DNA of 14,644 nucleotides from positions 1-14,644 of the forward strand of contig CANKPO010000006.1 in assembly GCA_947484535.1 (NCBI GenBank), in the 5' to 3' direction. This document shows, piece after piece, positions 8,269 through 14,644 of this stretch (within the stretch, counting starts at the first letter, position 1; each line of letters starts with the position of its first letter). Under the pieces are notes generated by a model. That model did not search any database, was not told the DNA's origin, and was given only the letters and a program-made list of their open reading frames with translations. This DNA is from Caulobacteraceae bacterium (GTDB taxonomy: Bacteria; Pseudomonadota; Alphaproteobacteria; Caulobacterales; Caulobacteraceae). The translations under genes and the position numbers were made by a program.

Positions 8269-9097
8269 GGGGGATGCCGAGAATGAACAGACCTAAACTA
8301 TCAGCGGCCTCGATCACAGCTTGCCGGTCAATAACCAGCAAGGCTCCGGCCTCACCGACAATCCCGCGAAGGCCAACACGGGCGGCGGCCCGAACCGTTG
8401 CGACACCGATAGTGGGAAGGTCCACACGGCGCTCTTGGATGGGCTTGGGCGCCTTGGCGAGCACACCGCAGGCCTCGCCCGTCTCGCCAACGCGCAAGGC
8501 CTTGGGCAGGTCCGCACAGCGCGCTAGCATGGCATCGGTGCCCTCTTGGCCCTCGACGGCCAGAACCAAGCCACGAACCACGACCGCGCCCTGCCCTATA
8601 TCCATCCGGCCAATGGCCCGGGCGACCTCGATGGCGCGGGCAATGTCGGCCTTGTCGCTGGCCTCAGGCACCACAGCGCCCAGCACGCCGACCGGCAGGG
8701 TTAGGTCATCGACCACCTCATGGGCGCCTTCAATGATAAAACCTTCCATCTCGAACTCGGCCAGCAGGGCGCGAAGCAGGCCATCATCGCCCTTGCGCGC
8801 CGCCGAAATGACCCGTGGCAGGGCCATCATGCCGCGCATATCGGGCTTCAGAGCCGCAAAATCTGGCCGTGCGACCAGACCGGCAAAACAGACCGTCTCA
8901 CATCCGGCCTTTTTCAGCGCGGAAAAACACTTGCCCAGTTCCGCCATGCCGATATCCGCGCCGGGGAACTCTGCCATGGCCGCATCGGCAAAGCCCTTGA
9001 GCCGCACGACAAAGAACGGACGGCCTGCATCAACGCAGCGCTGAGCCAGCGTCCTTGGCAGGTCGCCGCCGCCAGCAATGAGACCAAGCTTGCGCAT
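8237..9097 (-). CDS. lpxI: UDP-2,3-diacylglucosamine pyrophosphatase LpxI
   Basis: LpxI has 286 residues (DUF1009 family) and hydrolyses UDP-2,3-diacylglucosamine to lipid X plus UMP. It replaces the unrelated LpxH of E. coli; the family was established with the Caulobacter crescentus enzyme. The protein starts MRKLGLIAGGGDLPR, the typical LpxI N-terminus. The C-terminal half carries RVDLPTIGVATV, with Asp226 at essentially the position of the catalytic Asp225 reported for C. crescentus LpxI. This supports the ATG at 9097 over the in-frame TTG at 9109, which overlaps the lpxA stop as TTGA. The GAG 8-10 bases before the ATG is a weak ribosome site. The 3' end overlaps lpxB. Its place between lpxA and lpxB supplies the step between those two enzymes. 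Confidence 0.95.
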   Translation of the reverse strand: MRKLGLIAGGGDLPRTLAQRCVDAGRPFFVVRLKGFADAAMAEFPGADIGMAELGKCFSALKKAGCETVCFAGLVARPDFAALKPDMRGMMALPRVISAARKGDDGLLRALLAEFEMEGFIIEGAHEVVDDLTLPVGVLGAVVPEASDKADIARAIEVARAIGRMDIGQGAVVVRGLVLAVEGQEGTDAMLARCADLPKALRVGETGEACGVLAKAPKPIQERRVDLPTIGVATVRAAARVGLRGIVGEAGALLVIDRQAVIEAADSLGLFILGIPHAPGDDGAGA

Positions 9098-9105
9098 AGG
9101 CGTGC

Positions 9106-9894
9106 TCAATCGTGTGGCAGACAGATGGGACGGTTGGCGTCAGAGCGGATGAAGTTGACGATCTCCATCACCTCGGCCGAGCCGTGATAGACCTCTATCG
9201 TGTCATCGAGCCGCTCTTGGAAGGTTCCCTCATCGGCGAACATCAGACGATAGGCGGCGCGCAGATTGTTGATCGCCTCGCGCGAAAAGCCCCGGCGCTT
9301 GAGGCCAACCAGGTTCAGGCCTTCGAGATGGGCATGATTGCCCCAGACCGAACCGTACGGGATGATGTCCTTGGTCACCACGCCGCCGCCGCCGACAAAG
9401 GCATAGCGGCCAATGCGGGTGAACTGATGCACGGCGCTGAGCCCGCCCATAAAGACGAAATCGCCGACCTGAACATGGCCGCCGAGGGTGGCATTGTTGG
9501 CGAAGGTGACATGGTTGCCGACGATACAGTCATGGGCCACGTGGGCCCCGACCATATAGAGACTGTCCGATCCAACCCGTGTCACGCCGCCGCCGCCAAC
9601 CGTGCCCGTATGCATGGTGACATTTTCGCGGATGACATTGCGCTCGCCGATGATCAGCTCCGTCGGCTCGCCCTTGTGGGCCAGATGCTGCGGCGGGCCG
9701 CCCAGAAAGGCCAAGGGATGGACGAGGGTCTGGGCCCCAATGGTGGTGTGGCCATCCACGACGACATGAGAGGTCAGCTTGACGCCGTCACCCAGCACGA
9801 CATTGGGCCCGACCGTACAGAACGGCCCGATCTGAACATCCACGCCCAACTGGGCCTTAGGGTCGATGATGGCGCTGGGGTGAATCTGGGTCAT
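9106..9894 (-). CDS. lpxA: UDP-N-acetylglucosamine acyltransferase
   Basis: LpxA has 262 residues. It is a trimeric left-handed beta-helix enzyme that transfers a 3-hydroxyacyl chain from ACP to UDP-GlcNAc, the first step of lipid A synthesis. Hexapeptide repeats (for example [19 protein letters not shown]) fill residues 1-185. Catalytic His121 is in [12 protein letters not shown] and corresponds to E. coli His125. Gly169 in FVGGGG matches E. coli Gly173, which permits long hydroxyacyl chains. The C-terminal helical part starts with [17 protein letters not shown]. The ATG at 9894 overlaps the fabZ TGA as ATGA and gives [14 protein letters not shown], the family start; the frame is open 36 bases further up, but that part lies inside fabZ. 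Chain length and O- or N-linkage of the acyl group are not proven by these residues. Confidence 0.97.
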   Translation of the reverse strand: MTQIHPSAIIDPKAQLGVDVQIGPFCTVGPNVVLGDGVKLTSHVVVDGHTTIGAQTLVHPLAFLGGPPQHLAHKGEPTELIIGERNVIRENVTMHTGTVGGGGVTRVGSDSLYMVGAHVAHDCIVGNHVTFANNATLGGHVQVGDFVFMGGLSAVHQFTRIGRYAFVGGGGVVTKDIIPYGSVWGNHAHLEGLNLVGLKRRGFSREAINNLRAAYRLMFADEGTFQERLDDTIEVYHGSAEVMEIVNFIRSDANRPICLPHD

Positions 9895-10367
9895 TCTGGG
9901 GTTTCCACGACCATTGCGGCAAACTCGCATTCAGCCGCGACCTTGTCGCCGACCAGAGCTCTGCCGCGGAACTTGAACAGGGTAGACCGCGCCCGAACCA
10001 CCTCGACCTCCATGCGCAGAACATCGCCCGGACGGACCGGATGGCGAAAGCGCGTATTGTCGAGCGACATGAACAGGATGGTCTTGCCGGTCACATCGGC
10101 GTCGAGCGTCTTGGACATCAAGAGCGCCCCGCTCTGGGCGATGGCCTCGACAATCAAGACACCGGGCATAACCGGATTGTTGGGGAAATGGCCTTGAAAG
10201 AACGGCTCATTAAAGGTCACGCACTTGATACCGACAATCGACTTGTGCGCGACATAGTCCTCCGCACGGTCGACCAGCAGGAACGGGTAACGGTGCGGAA
10301 TGCGCCGAAAAATCTCATTAATATCAATGGAGATTGAGGGTTCGGCCTCAGTTTCGATATCGCTCAT
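9891..10367 (-). CDS. fabZ: 3-hydroxyacyl-ACP dehydratase FabZ
   Basis: FabZ has 158 residues and a hot-dog fold. It dehydrates 3-hydroxyacyl-ACP to trans-2-enoyl-ACP in fatty acid elongation. The active-site His60 lies in [14 protein letters not shown] and the catalytic Glu74 in [13 protein letters not shown]. The conserved opening [16 protein letters not shown] starts near residue 19, after an acidic N-terminal tail. The ATG at 10367 overlaps the lpxD stop as ATGA, and the TGA at its end overlaps the lpxA ATG in the same way, so the three are probably translationally coupled. FabZ competes with LpxA and LpxD for hydroxyacyl-ACP, and the linkage may help to balance phospholipid and lipid A synthesis (known for E. 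coli, inferred here). Confidence 0.97.
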   Translation of the reverse strand: MSDIETEAEPSISIDINEIFRRIPHRYPFLLVDRAEDYVAHKSIVGIKCVTFNEPFFQGHFPNNPVMPGVLIVEAIAQSGALLMSKTLDADVTGKTILFMSLDNTRFRHPVRPGDVLRMEVEVVRARSTLFKFRGRALVGDKVAAECEFAAMVVETPE

Positions 10368-11410
10368 TCGTCATCACCTTTCACACGGCCCAACTTGGCA
10401 CCGGGTTCGCGATCCTGCACACGTTGGGACACCCACGCGGTTTCCCGTAGCCAGCGACGGATGGGCCGCGCTGGATAGCCACCCCAAGATTCGCCCGCTG
10501 GAATATCTTTCATCACACCAGAAGATCCGGCAATCCGCGCCCCTGCGCCAATTTTTGTATGGTCCGCGGTACCCGCCTGGCCCCCAAAGGCCGCGCCGTC
10601 TCCGACCGTAACGCTACCGGCAAAGCCAACCTGAGCGGCTATCACACAGTTGCGGCCGATCACGACATTGTGGGCGATCTGAACCATATTATCGATCTTG
10701 GTATTCTCGCCCACGACCGTGTCGTCAAAGGCTCCGCGATCAATACAGCTCCCAGCCCCGATGGTGACGCCATCTTGAATAATCACCCGGCCAAGCTGAG
10801 GCACATCCATAGCCCCCTTGGCAGACCCGGTAATGCCAAAGCCCGGCTCACCTAGGCGCACGCCCGCAAAGATGCGAACCCGATCACCGATCATGGCAAA
10901 GCCAATCGTCACATTGGGGCTGATCTGGCAATCACGACCGATTGAGACCCCGGGGCCAATGGTCGTATTGGCCCCGATGACGGTTCCCGCACCAATCATG
11001 GCCCCTTGGCCCACAACCACGCCCGGCGCCAGTTCGACGCCCTCTTCGAGATGGGCGTCTGGATGGATGGCAATCATCCCGGCATGACGTTTCGGTCGAA
11101 AGAATGCCTCAGCGCATTGAGCAAAGGCGGCCTGTGGTGTCGGCGTGATTAGGACCGCACAGCCATCGGGCACCAAGGCCTGCTGGCTTGCCGCGAGGAA
11201 ACAGGCACTCGCCCCCGTGGCCTGCAAGTCGGCCCTATAACGGGGATCCGACTGAAAGCTGATCGCCCCCGCCTTGGCCCGGTTCAAGGGCGCAACCGTG
11301 GACACGATCTGATCAGCCGTCTTTGGGTCCGCAAGGACCGCACCCGTCAAATCGGCGAGCGCCTTCAGGGTAAAGGGCCCCAAATCGTCAAAAAACCGTA
11401 GGTCCGGCAT
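10364..11410 (-). CDS. lpxD: UDP-3-O-acylglucosamine N-acyltransferase
   Basis: LpxD has 348 residues. It adds the second hydroxyacyl chain, on the 2-amino group, in the third step of lipid A synthesis. An N-terminal uridine-binding domain (residues 1-105, with the stretch [12 protein letters not shown]) is followed by a hexapeptide-repeat beta-helix (residues 115-310). His247 in IAHNVVIG corresponds to the catalytic E. coli His239. A C-terminal helix region ends the protein. The ATG at 11410 has GGGGGGA four to ten bases upstream, a good Shine-Dalgarno sequence, and gives [19 protein letters not shown]. The frame is open 39 bases further up but shows no conservation there. The gene lies 106 bases after ompH, the only sizeable gap in the operon, and overlaps fabZ by four bases. 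Confidence 0.97.
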   Translation of the reverse strand: MPDLRFFDDLGPFTLKALADLTGAVLADPKTADQIVSTVAPLNRAKAGAISFQSDPRYRADLQATGASACFLAASQQALVPDGCAVLITPTPQAAFAQCAEAFFRPKRHAGMIAIHPDAHLEEGVELAPGVVVGQGAMIGAGTVIGANTTIGPGVSIGRDCQISPNVTIGFAMIGDRVRIFAGVRLGEPGFGITGSAKGAMDVPQLGRVIIQDGVTIGAGSCIDRGAFDDTVVGENTKIDNMVQIAHNVVIGRNCVIAAQVGFAGSVTVGDGAAFGGQAGTADHTKIGAGARIAGSSGVMKDIPAGESWGGYPARPIRRWLRETAWVSQRVQDREPGAKLGRVKGDDE

Positions 11411-11431
11411 GCGTCCCCCCGCGAAACAACA

Positions 11432-11463
11432 GCGGTGGACAGGCTGCAAAGCCCGCCCACCGC
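11432..11463 (-). other. Hairpin upstream of lpxD (possible attenuator or processing site)
   Basis: GCGGTGG at 11432-11438 pairs with CCACCGC at 11457-11463. Inside the 18-base loop, GGCT and AGCC form a second stem closed by a four-base loop. Read on the minus strand (the operon's direction), the hairpin is followed by TGTTGTTT, a moderate T-rich stretch. It could act as a partial terminator or as an RNA-processing or stability element between ompH and lpxD. The pairing is seen directly; the function is inference. Confidence 0.5.
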
Positions 11464-11474
11464 GTTAGCTTATC

Positions 11475-11507
11475 TGATCAAGATCGCCTCAAGGCGATGT
11501 TGGATCA
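11475..11507 (-). other. Hairpin after ompH stop
   Basis: ATCGCC (11483-11488) pairs with GGCGAT (11493-11498) around a four-base loop. Flanking TGATCAA and TTGGATCA extend the stem imperfectly, with a bulge. It sits about 20 bases after the ompH stop in the direction of transcription and has no T tract behind it. It could protect the upstream bamA-ompH message from 3' degradation. The structure is visible; the role is inferred. Confidence 0.45.
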
Positions 11508-11516
11508 TAAAACAGA

Positions 11517-12158
11517 CTATTGAGCCGGAGCGGGCTGGGCCTCAAGACGCTCGCGCTCAAAGGCAAATTGCGTGATCTTGGCGTTCAGCTTGACCACGGC
11601 CGCTTCGGTAATGTCCATGGCCGGATTGGCCAGCATCACCGCATTGCCATCGAGCAACAGGCTGCAGGCGCGCTGCTGGAACACATCGCGGACCAGAGGC
11701 AACAGCTCTTCATTGACCCGTGACAGGGCCTTTTGCTGGGTGGCTTCGATTTCACGACCGCGCTGTTGGGCCTTGCGTTGCAGAGCCTGACCGCGCTGGT
11801 TCAACTGAAGCGCCTTTTGCTCCAACTGCTCCTGCGGCAGGGTTGCGCGTTGGCCTTCAAGCGTCTTGCCCTCAGCGACGATGGCGTTCTTTTCCGCCGT
11901 CAGTTCTGCATTGGCCTGGGCTTCGATGGTCTGGATGCGGGTCAGCACGAACTTGCCAACCGTCGAAGACAGGATCGCGCGGTCGCCCGAATAGACGCAA
12001 ACGCCCGGAATGGCAGGACCGGTCGCCAGAGTCGCAGCAGCGGGAGCCGCCGGGGCCGTCTTTGCCGGAGCAGATGCCGCTTGGGCAGAGGCCGATTGAG
12101 CCACAGCGAATGAGGCTAGAAGGCCAAGGCCTGCAGCACCAATGGTTTTCAGAGACAT
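11517..12158 (-). CDS. skp: OmpH/Skp family periplasmic chaperone
   Basis: This is an OmpH/Skp-like protein of 213 residues, a periplasmic holdase that carries unfolded outer-membrane proteins towards the BAM complex. A signal peptide spans residues 1-25 (MSLKTIGAAGLGLLASFAVA, cleavage after SASA). The mature protein opens with an Ala/Pro-rich stretch of about 27 residues, not typical of E. coli Skp. The family start of the fold (GVCVYSGDRAILSS) follows, then a Gln/Glu/Lys-rich coiled coil at about residues 75-160 that forms the tentacles, then the closing strand LLLDGNAVMLANPAMDIT. The ATG at 12158 comes four bases after the bamA stop, with AAGG ten bases upstream inside bamA. A longer in-frame start at 12209 would overlap bamA and spoil the signal peptide. 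The neighbouring bamA supports the role. Confidence 0.9.
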   Translation of the reverse strand: MSLKTIGAAGLGLLASFAVAQSASAQAASAPAKTAPAAPAAATLATGPAIPGVCVYSGDRAILSSTVGKFVLTRIQTIEAQANAELTAEKNAIVAEGKTLEGQRATLPQEQLEQKALQLNQRGQALQRKAQQRGREIEATQQKALSRVNEELLPLVRDVFQQRACSLLLDGNAVMLANPAMDITEAAVVKLNAKITQFAFERERLEAQPAPAQ

Positions 12159-12162
12159 GGAT

Positions 12163-14619
12163 TTAGAACCTTGTTGATTGGGAAAAACGGAAGGTTTCGG
12201 TACGGTCATAATCTTCTTTTAGCAGCACTTGGCTGAAGTCAAAGCGAATGGGACCCATGGGTGACTTCCAGAAGATACTGGCGCCCACGGTTGCGCGCGG
12301 GGTTAGGTCATCCTTGATCGTGTCACAGTTGGTCGTCTTACCGGTCGACACTGTGCCATCCGCTAAGGTCGTACCCGCCGGATAGGTGACGCAGCTACTC
12401 TTCGACTTGCTGTCCAACATGCCCAAGGTTCCGAAATCAGAGAACAGAGCCGCCTTGATGCCGTACTGTTCGGGCAAACCGGTCGGCAGGGTCAATTCTA
12501 GCGACCCAATAGCATAGGCCTGACCCCCTAAGGCGTCATTATAGGTCAGGTTGCGCGGGCCAATACCGGCAGTCTCAAAGCCCCGGAAGGTGTTTCCACC
12601 CTTGTAGAAGCGGTCATTGATCCGGATGCTGTCATCGCCATAGGAAAAGATATAACCCGAGGACATTTTAGCACTGAAAACGAAGTTGGACGTGAAGCCG
12701 TAATACCAATCAGCATCGGCCTCAGTCTTCAGATATTTCACATCTCCACCGACACCTGCAAAATCTTGCTGAACATCAATAGAGAAGCCGCGCGTCGGCT
12801 TGATCGGATCGTTGCGACGGTCCCATCGGTACGAATATCCCACCAAGGAGGTGATGCGAGAGCCGGCCTGATCGCAGAGCAGGATTGAGACACTGATGCC
12901 GCAAAGCCCTTCCTGCACAACCACATCATCGCTGCGCAGATTATAGCGCGTCGACATGGAGGCGTTCTGGGTCAAGGGGAAGCCAAAACGCACGCCCGTG
13001 CCCGTCGATGCCGTGTCGTACCCAGAATATTCCGAGAAATTATATTTGTAGGAGAAGAGGTCCAGGCCCGCGCGAAGGTCGCGATCTAGGAACCGCGGTT
13101 CTGTGAACGAGAAATCGACCTGCTGTCTCAGGTACCCTGCGGACAGCTGAGCGCGCACACTCTGGCCACGACCCCGGAAATTTCGCTCGGTCACACCAAG
13201 GTCCAGAACGACCTTGTCCAGCGACGAATAACCCGCACTGAAGGACAGTTCGCCGGTGGGTTGCTCGGTGACCTTGACCTTCAAGATCGTGCGGTCAGGC
13301 GCACTGCCTGGCAATTCCTCGATCTCAACCTCTTTAAAGAAGCCAAGGCCTTTGACCTGGTTCTCAGACCGATCGACAAGAACCCGGTTGAAAGCATCGC
13401 CTTCGGTCAGGCGAAGTTCGCGCCGCACGACGGGATCTAGGGTGCGAACATTACCGACAATATCGATGCGCTCGACATAGACGCGCGGGCCTTCTTGGAC
13501 TTCAAAGACAACATCGACGGTCTTGGTCGCCTTGTTGGGCACATAGCGCGGACGAATATCCACAAAGGCAAAGCCTGCGGCACCGGCCGCAAAGGTCAGG
13601 GCGTCGGTTGCGTCCTCGATCCGCTTGTCTTCGTAGATCTGTCCCTCTTGGATCGGCAGCAACATCCGCAGGATATCGCCATTCAACTTGTTTAGGTCCG
13701 TATCGACGGTAAGCTTGCCGAACTTATATTTGGGGCCTTCATCGAGGCTGTAGGTGATCGCAAACCCGTTCCTATCGGGCGCCAACTCAGCAACCGCAGA
13801 AATGATGCGGAAGTCATAGAAACCGCGATTGCGATAGTGTTTACGCAGCTGCTCGCGGTCATATTCGATCCGGTCTGGATCGTAATTGTCGTTCGAGGTC
13901 AGGAACTTGTACCATTCCGACTCTTTGGTCACGACCACGTCGCGCAGATCGTTGTCAGAATATTCCCTGTTGCCGAGGAAGTTGATCCGCAGCACGCCGC
14001 TTTTAGGACCTTCGTTGATCTCAAAGACGAGATCGATACGCTTTTGCGGCAGCTCCACGACCTTGGGCGTCACGGTGGCCGAAATCCGGCCAGAGCGGCG
14101 GTAGAGTTCGATGATCCGTTGCACGTCCTTCTGGACCTTGGAGCGGGTGAAGATGCCGCGCGGACGGATGGTCACCTCATCACGCAGCTTATCTTCCTTG
14201 AGGTTATCGTTCCCCTCAAAGACCACCTGATTGATGATCGGGTTCTCAACCACGGTCACAACCAGATCGGTGGACTGGATGTCCAGCTTGACGTCGGCAA
14301 ACAGCTCGGTTCGGAACAGAGTCTTGAGCGCCAAGTCGATCTGGGGCGGGCCGACCAGATCACCGGGCTGGATCGGCAGGTAGGACAGGACCGTCCCCTG
14401 CTCAATGCGCTCATTGCCCTTGATAATGATGCGCTGGATGACTGCCGCCTGCGGCGATGCCGCAGCAGGCGCTCCGGTTGCCTGAGCCAAGGCCGGCGTG
14501 GACAAGGCCGTGCCAGAAAGAAGCAAGGCGAGCCCCGACATGAGCCCTAAACGGGCGGCAGTGCTGCGGGCGCTAGAATTCTGCATATGATCAGCCATCG
14601 ACGCGGGGCGGGCGTTCAC
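12163..14619 (-). CDS. bamA: Outer membrane protein assembly factor BamA
   Basis: BamA has up to 818 residues and is the essential Omp85 insertase that folds beta-barrel proteins into the outer membrane. A signal peptide runs to about Ala45 (LGLMSGLALLLSGTALS, then ALA-Q). Five POTRA domains fill about residues 58-440, beginning IQRIIIKGNERIEQGTVLSY. The 16-strand barrel follows from about 450 to the C-terminal Phe818. The conserved loop-6 motif is present as FRGF (678-681), where E. coli has VRGF. Two cysteine pairs, Cys573/Cys582 and Cys743/Cys765, lie in probable surface loops. The start is uncertain. GTG at 14619 overlaps the upstream stop as GTGA and suggests coupling; ATGs at 14598 and 14586 give shorter, more ordinary signal peptides. 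None has a clear Shine-Dalgarno sequence. ompH follows four bases after the stop. Confidence 0.96.
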   Translation of the reverse strand: MNARPASMADHMQNSSARSTAARLGLMSGLALLLSGTALSTPALAQATGAPAAASPQAAVIQRIIIKGNERIEQGTVLSYLPIQPGDLVGPPQIDLALKTLFRTELFADVKLDIQSTDLVVTVVENPIINQVVFEGNDNLKEDKLRDEVTIRPRGIFTRSKVQKDVQRIIELYRRSGRISATVTPKVVELPQKRIDLVFEINEGPKSGVLRINFLGNREYSDNDLRDVVVTKESEWYKFLTSNDNYDPDRIEYDREQLRKHYRNRGFYDFRIISAVAELAPDRNGFAITYSLDEGPKYKFGKLTVDTDLNKLNGDILRMLLPIQEGQIYEDKRIEDATDALTFAAGAAGFAFVDIRPRYVPNKATKTVDVVFEVQEGPRVYVERIDIVGNVRTLDPVVRRELRLTEGDAFNRVLVDRSENQVKGLGFFKEVEIEELPGSAPDRTILKVKVTEQPTGELSFSAGYSSLDKVVLDLGVTERNFRGRGQSVRAQLSAGYLRQQVDFSFTEPRFLDRDLRAGLDLFSYKYNFSEYSGYDTASTGTGVRFGFPLTQNASMSTRYNLRSDDVVVQEGLCGISVSILLCDQAGSRITSLVGYSYRWDRRNDPIKPTRGFSIDVQQDFAGVGGDVKYLKTEADADWYYGFTSNFVFSAKMSSGYIFSYGDDSIRINDRFYKGGNTFRGFETAGIGPRNLTYNDALGGQAYAIGSLELTLPTGLPEQYGIKAALFSDFGTLGMLDSKSKSSCVTYPAGTTLADGTVSTGKTTNCDTIKDDLTPRATVGASIFWKSPMGPIRFDFSQVLLKEDYDRTETFRFSQSTRF

Positions 14620-14644
14620 GAGAACAGACCGCCGAGGAAATGAA
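14616..14644 (-). CDS. rseP: Last codons of a probable site-2 protease RseP (rest outside window)
   Basis: In the minus-strand frame ending at TGA (14616-14618), the last eight residues read HFLGGLFS. This resembles the C-terminus of RseP/MmpA, the membrane-embedded zinc protease gene that precedes bamA in Caulobacterales and many other Proteobacteria. The stop overlaps the first possible bamA codon as GTGA. Only nine codons are visible, so the call rests mainly on gene order. Confidence 0.45.

Noticed and set aside
8274..9044. Open frame of 256 codons on the plus strand opposite lpxI
   Set aside because: Its product is low-complexity (Ser/Arg/Thr/Pro-rich), as expected of a shadow frame, and lpxI is fully supported.
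9112..10197. Long open frame of 361 codons on the plus strand across lpxA and fabZ
   Set aside because: It is antisense to two clearly conserved enzymes, has no recognisable domain, and arises from GC-rich codon bias on the opposite strand.
12159..12209. Upstream start for ompH inside bamA
   Set aside because: It would put 17 polar residues before the signal peptide and overlap bamA by 47 bases; the ATG at 12158 fits better.
13837..14550. Plus-strand frame of 237 codons opposite the bamA POTRA region
   Set aside because: It is antisense to a conserved essential gene and its composition is that of a mirrored frame.
1..14644. CRISPR arrays, insertion sequences, tRNA genes, attachment sites or tandem repeats
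   Set aside because: None was seen by reading; gaps are too short and no direct repeats or terminal inverted repeats of suitable size stand out.

Overview
The window is a contiguous piece of a chromosome from an alphaproteobacterium, most likely of the order Caulobacterales or close to it. The reasons are the gene order (trpD-trpC, lexA, comEC, gltX, gltA, then a lipid A/BamA cluster), the use of LpxI rather than LpxH, and an alphaproteobacterial SOS operator (GTTC-N7-GTTC) in front of lexA. The genus cannot be fixed by reading. The DNA is moderately GC-rich and almost fully coding, and the longest gap between genes is about 117 bases. I see no mobile element, CRISPR array, tRNA or rRNA.

Left part, plus strand (1-2045): the 3' end of trpD, then trpC 12 bases later (two steps of tryptophan synthesis), then lexA. 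The trpC-lexA gap holds two perfect 15-bp SOS boxes of opposite orientation. They flank a TTGACA -35 element and overlap the probable -10 region, which fits an autoregulated SOS repressor.

Middle (2036-6982): comEC on the minus strand overlaps the 3' end of lexA by 10 bases. It is divergent from gltX (glutamyl-tRNA synthetase), which is followed by gltA (citrate synthase). A strong hairpin with T tracts on both sides (7006-7040) closes gltA and also faces the end of the opposing lpx operon.

Right part, all minus strand and read from 14644 down to 7057: the last codons of a probable rseP, then bamA, ompH (skp), lpxD, fabZ, lpxA, lpxI, lpxB. This is one envelope-biogenesis operon. RseP is the site-2 protease, BamA and Skp assemble outer-membrane proteins, LpxA/LpxD/LpxI/LpxB make lipid A disaccharide, and FabZ serves fatty-acid elongation beside the enzymes that use hydroxyacyl-ACP. 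Several junctions are 4-base start/stop overlaps. The one sizeable gap, between ompH and lpxD, holds two hairpins.

I found no convincing new biological system. All genes belong to well-known families. The points most worth a second look are the arrangement of the lexA operator, the hairpins between ompH and lpxD, the nuclease-less and cysteine-bearing C-terminus of ComEC, and the direct trpC-lexA junction.
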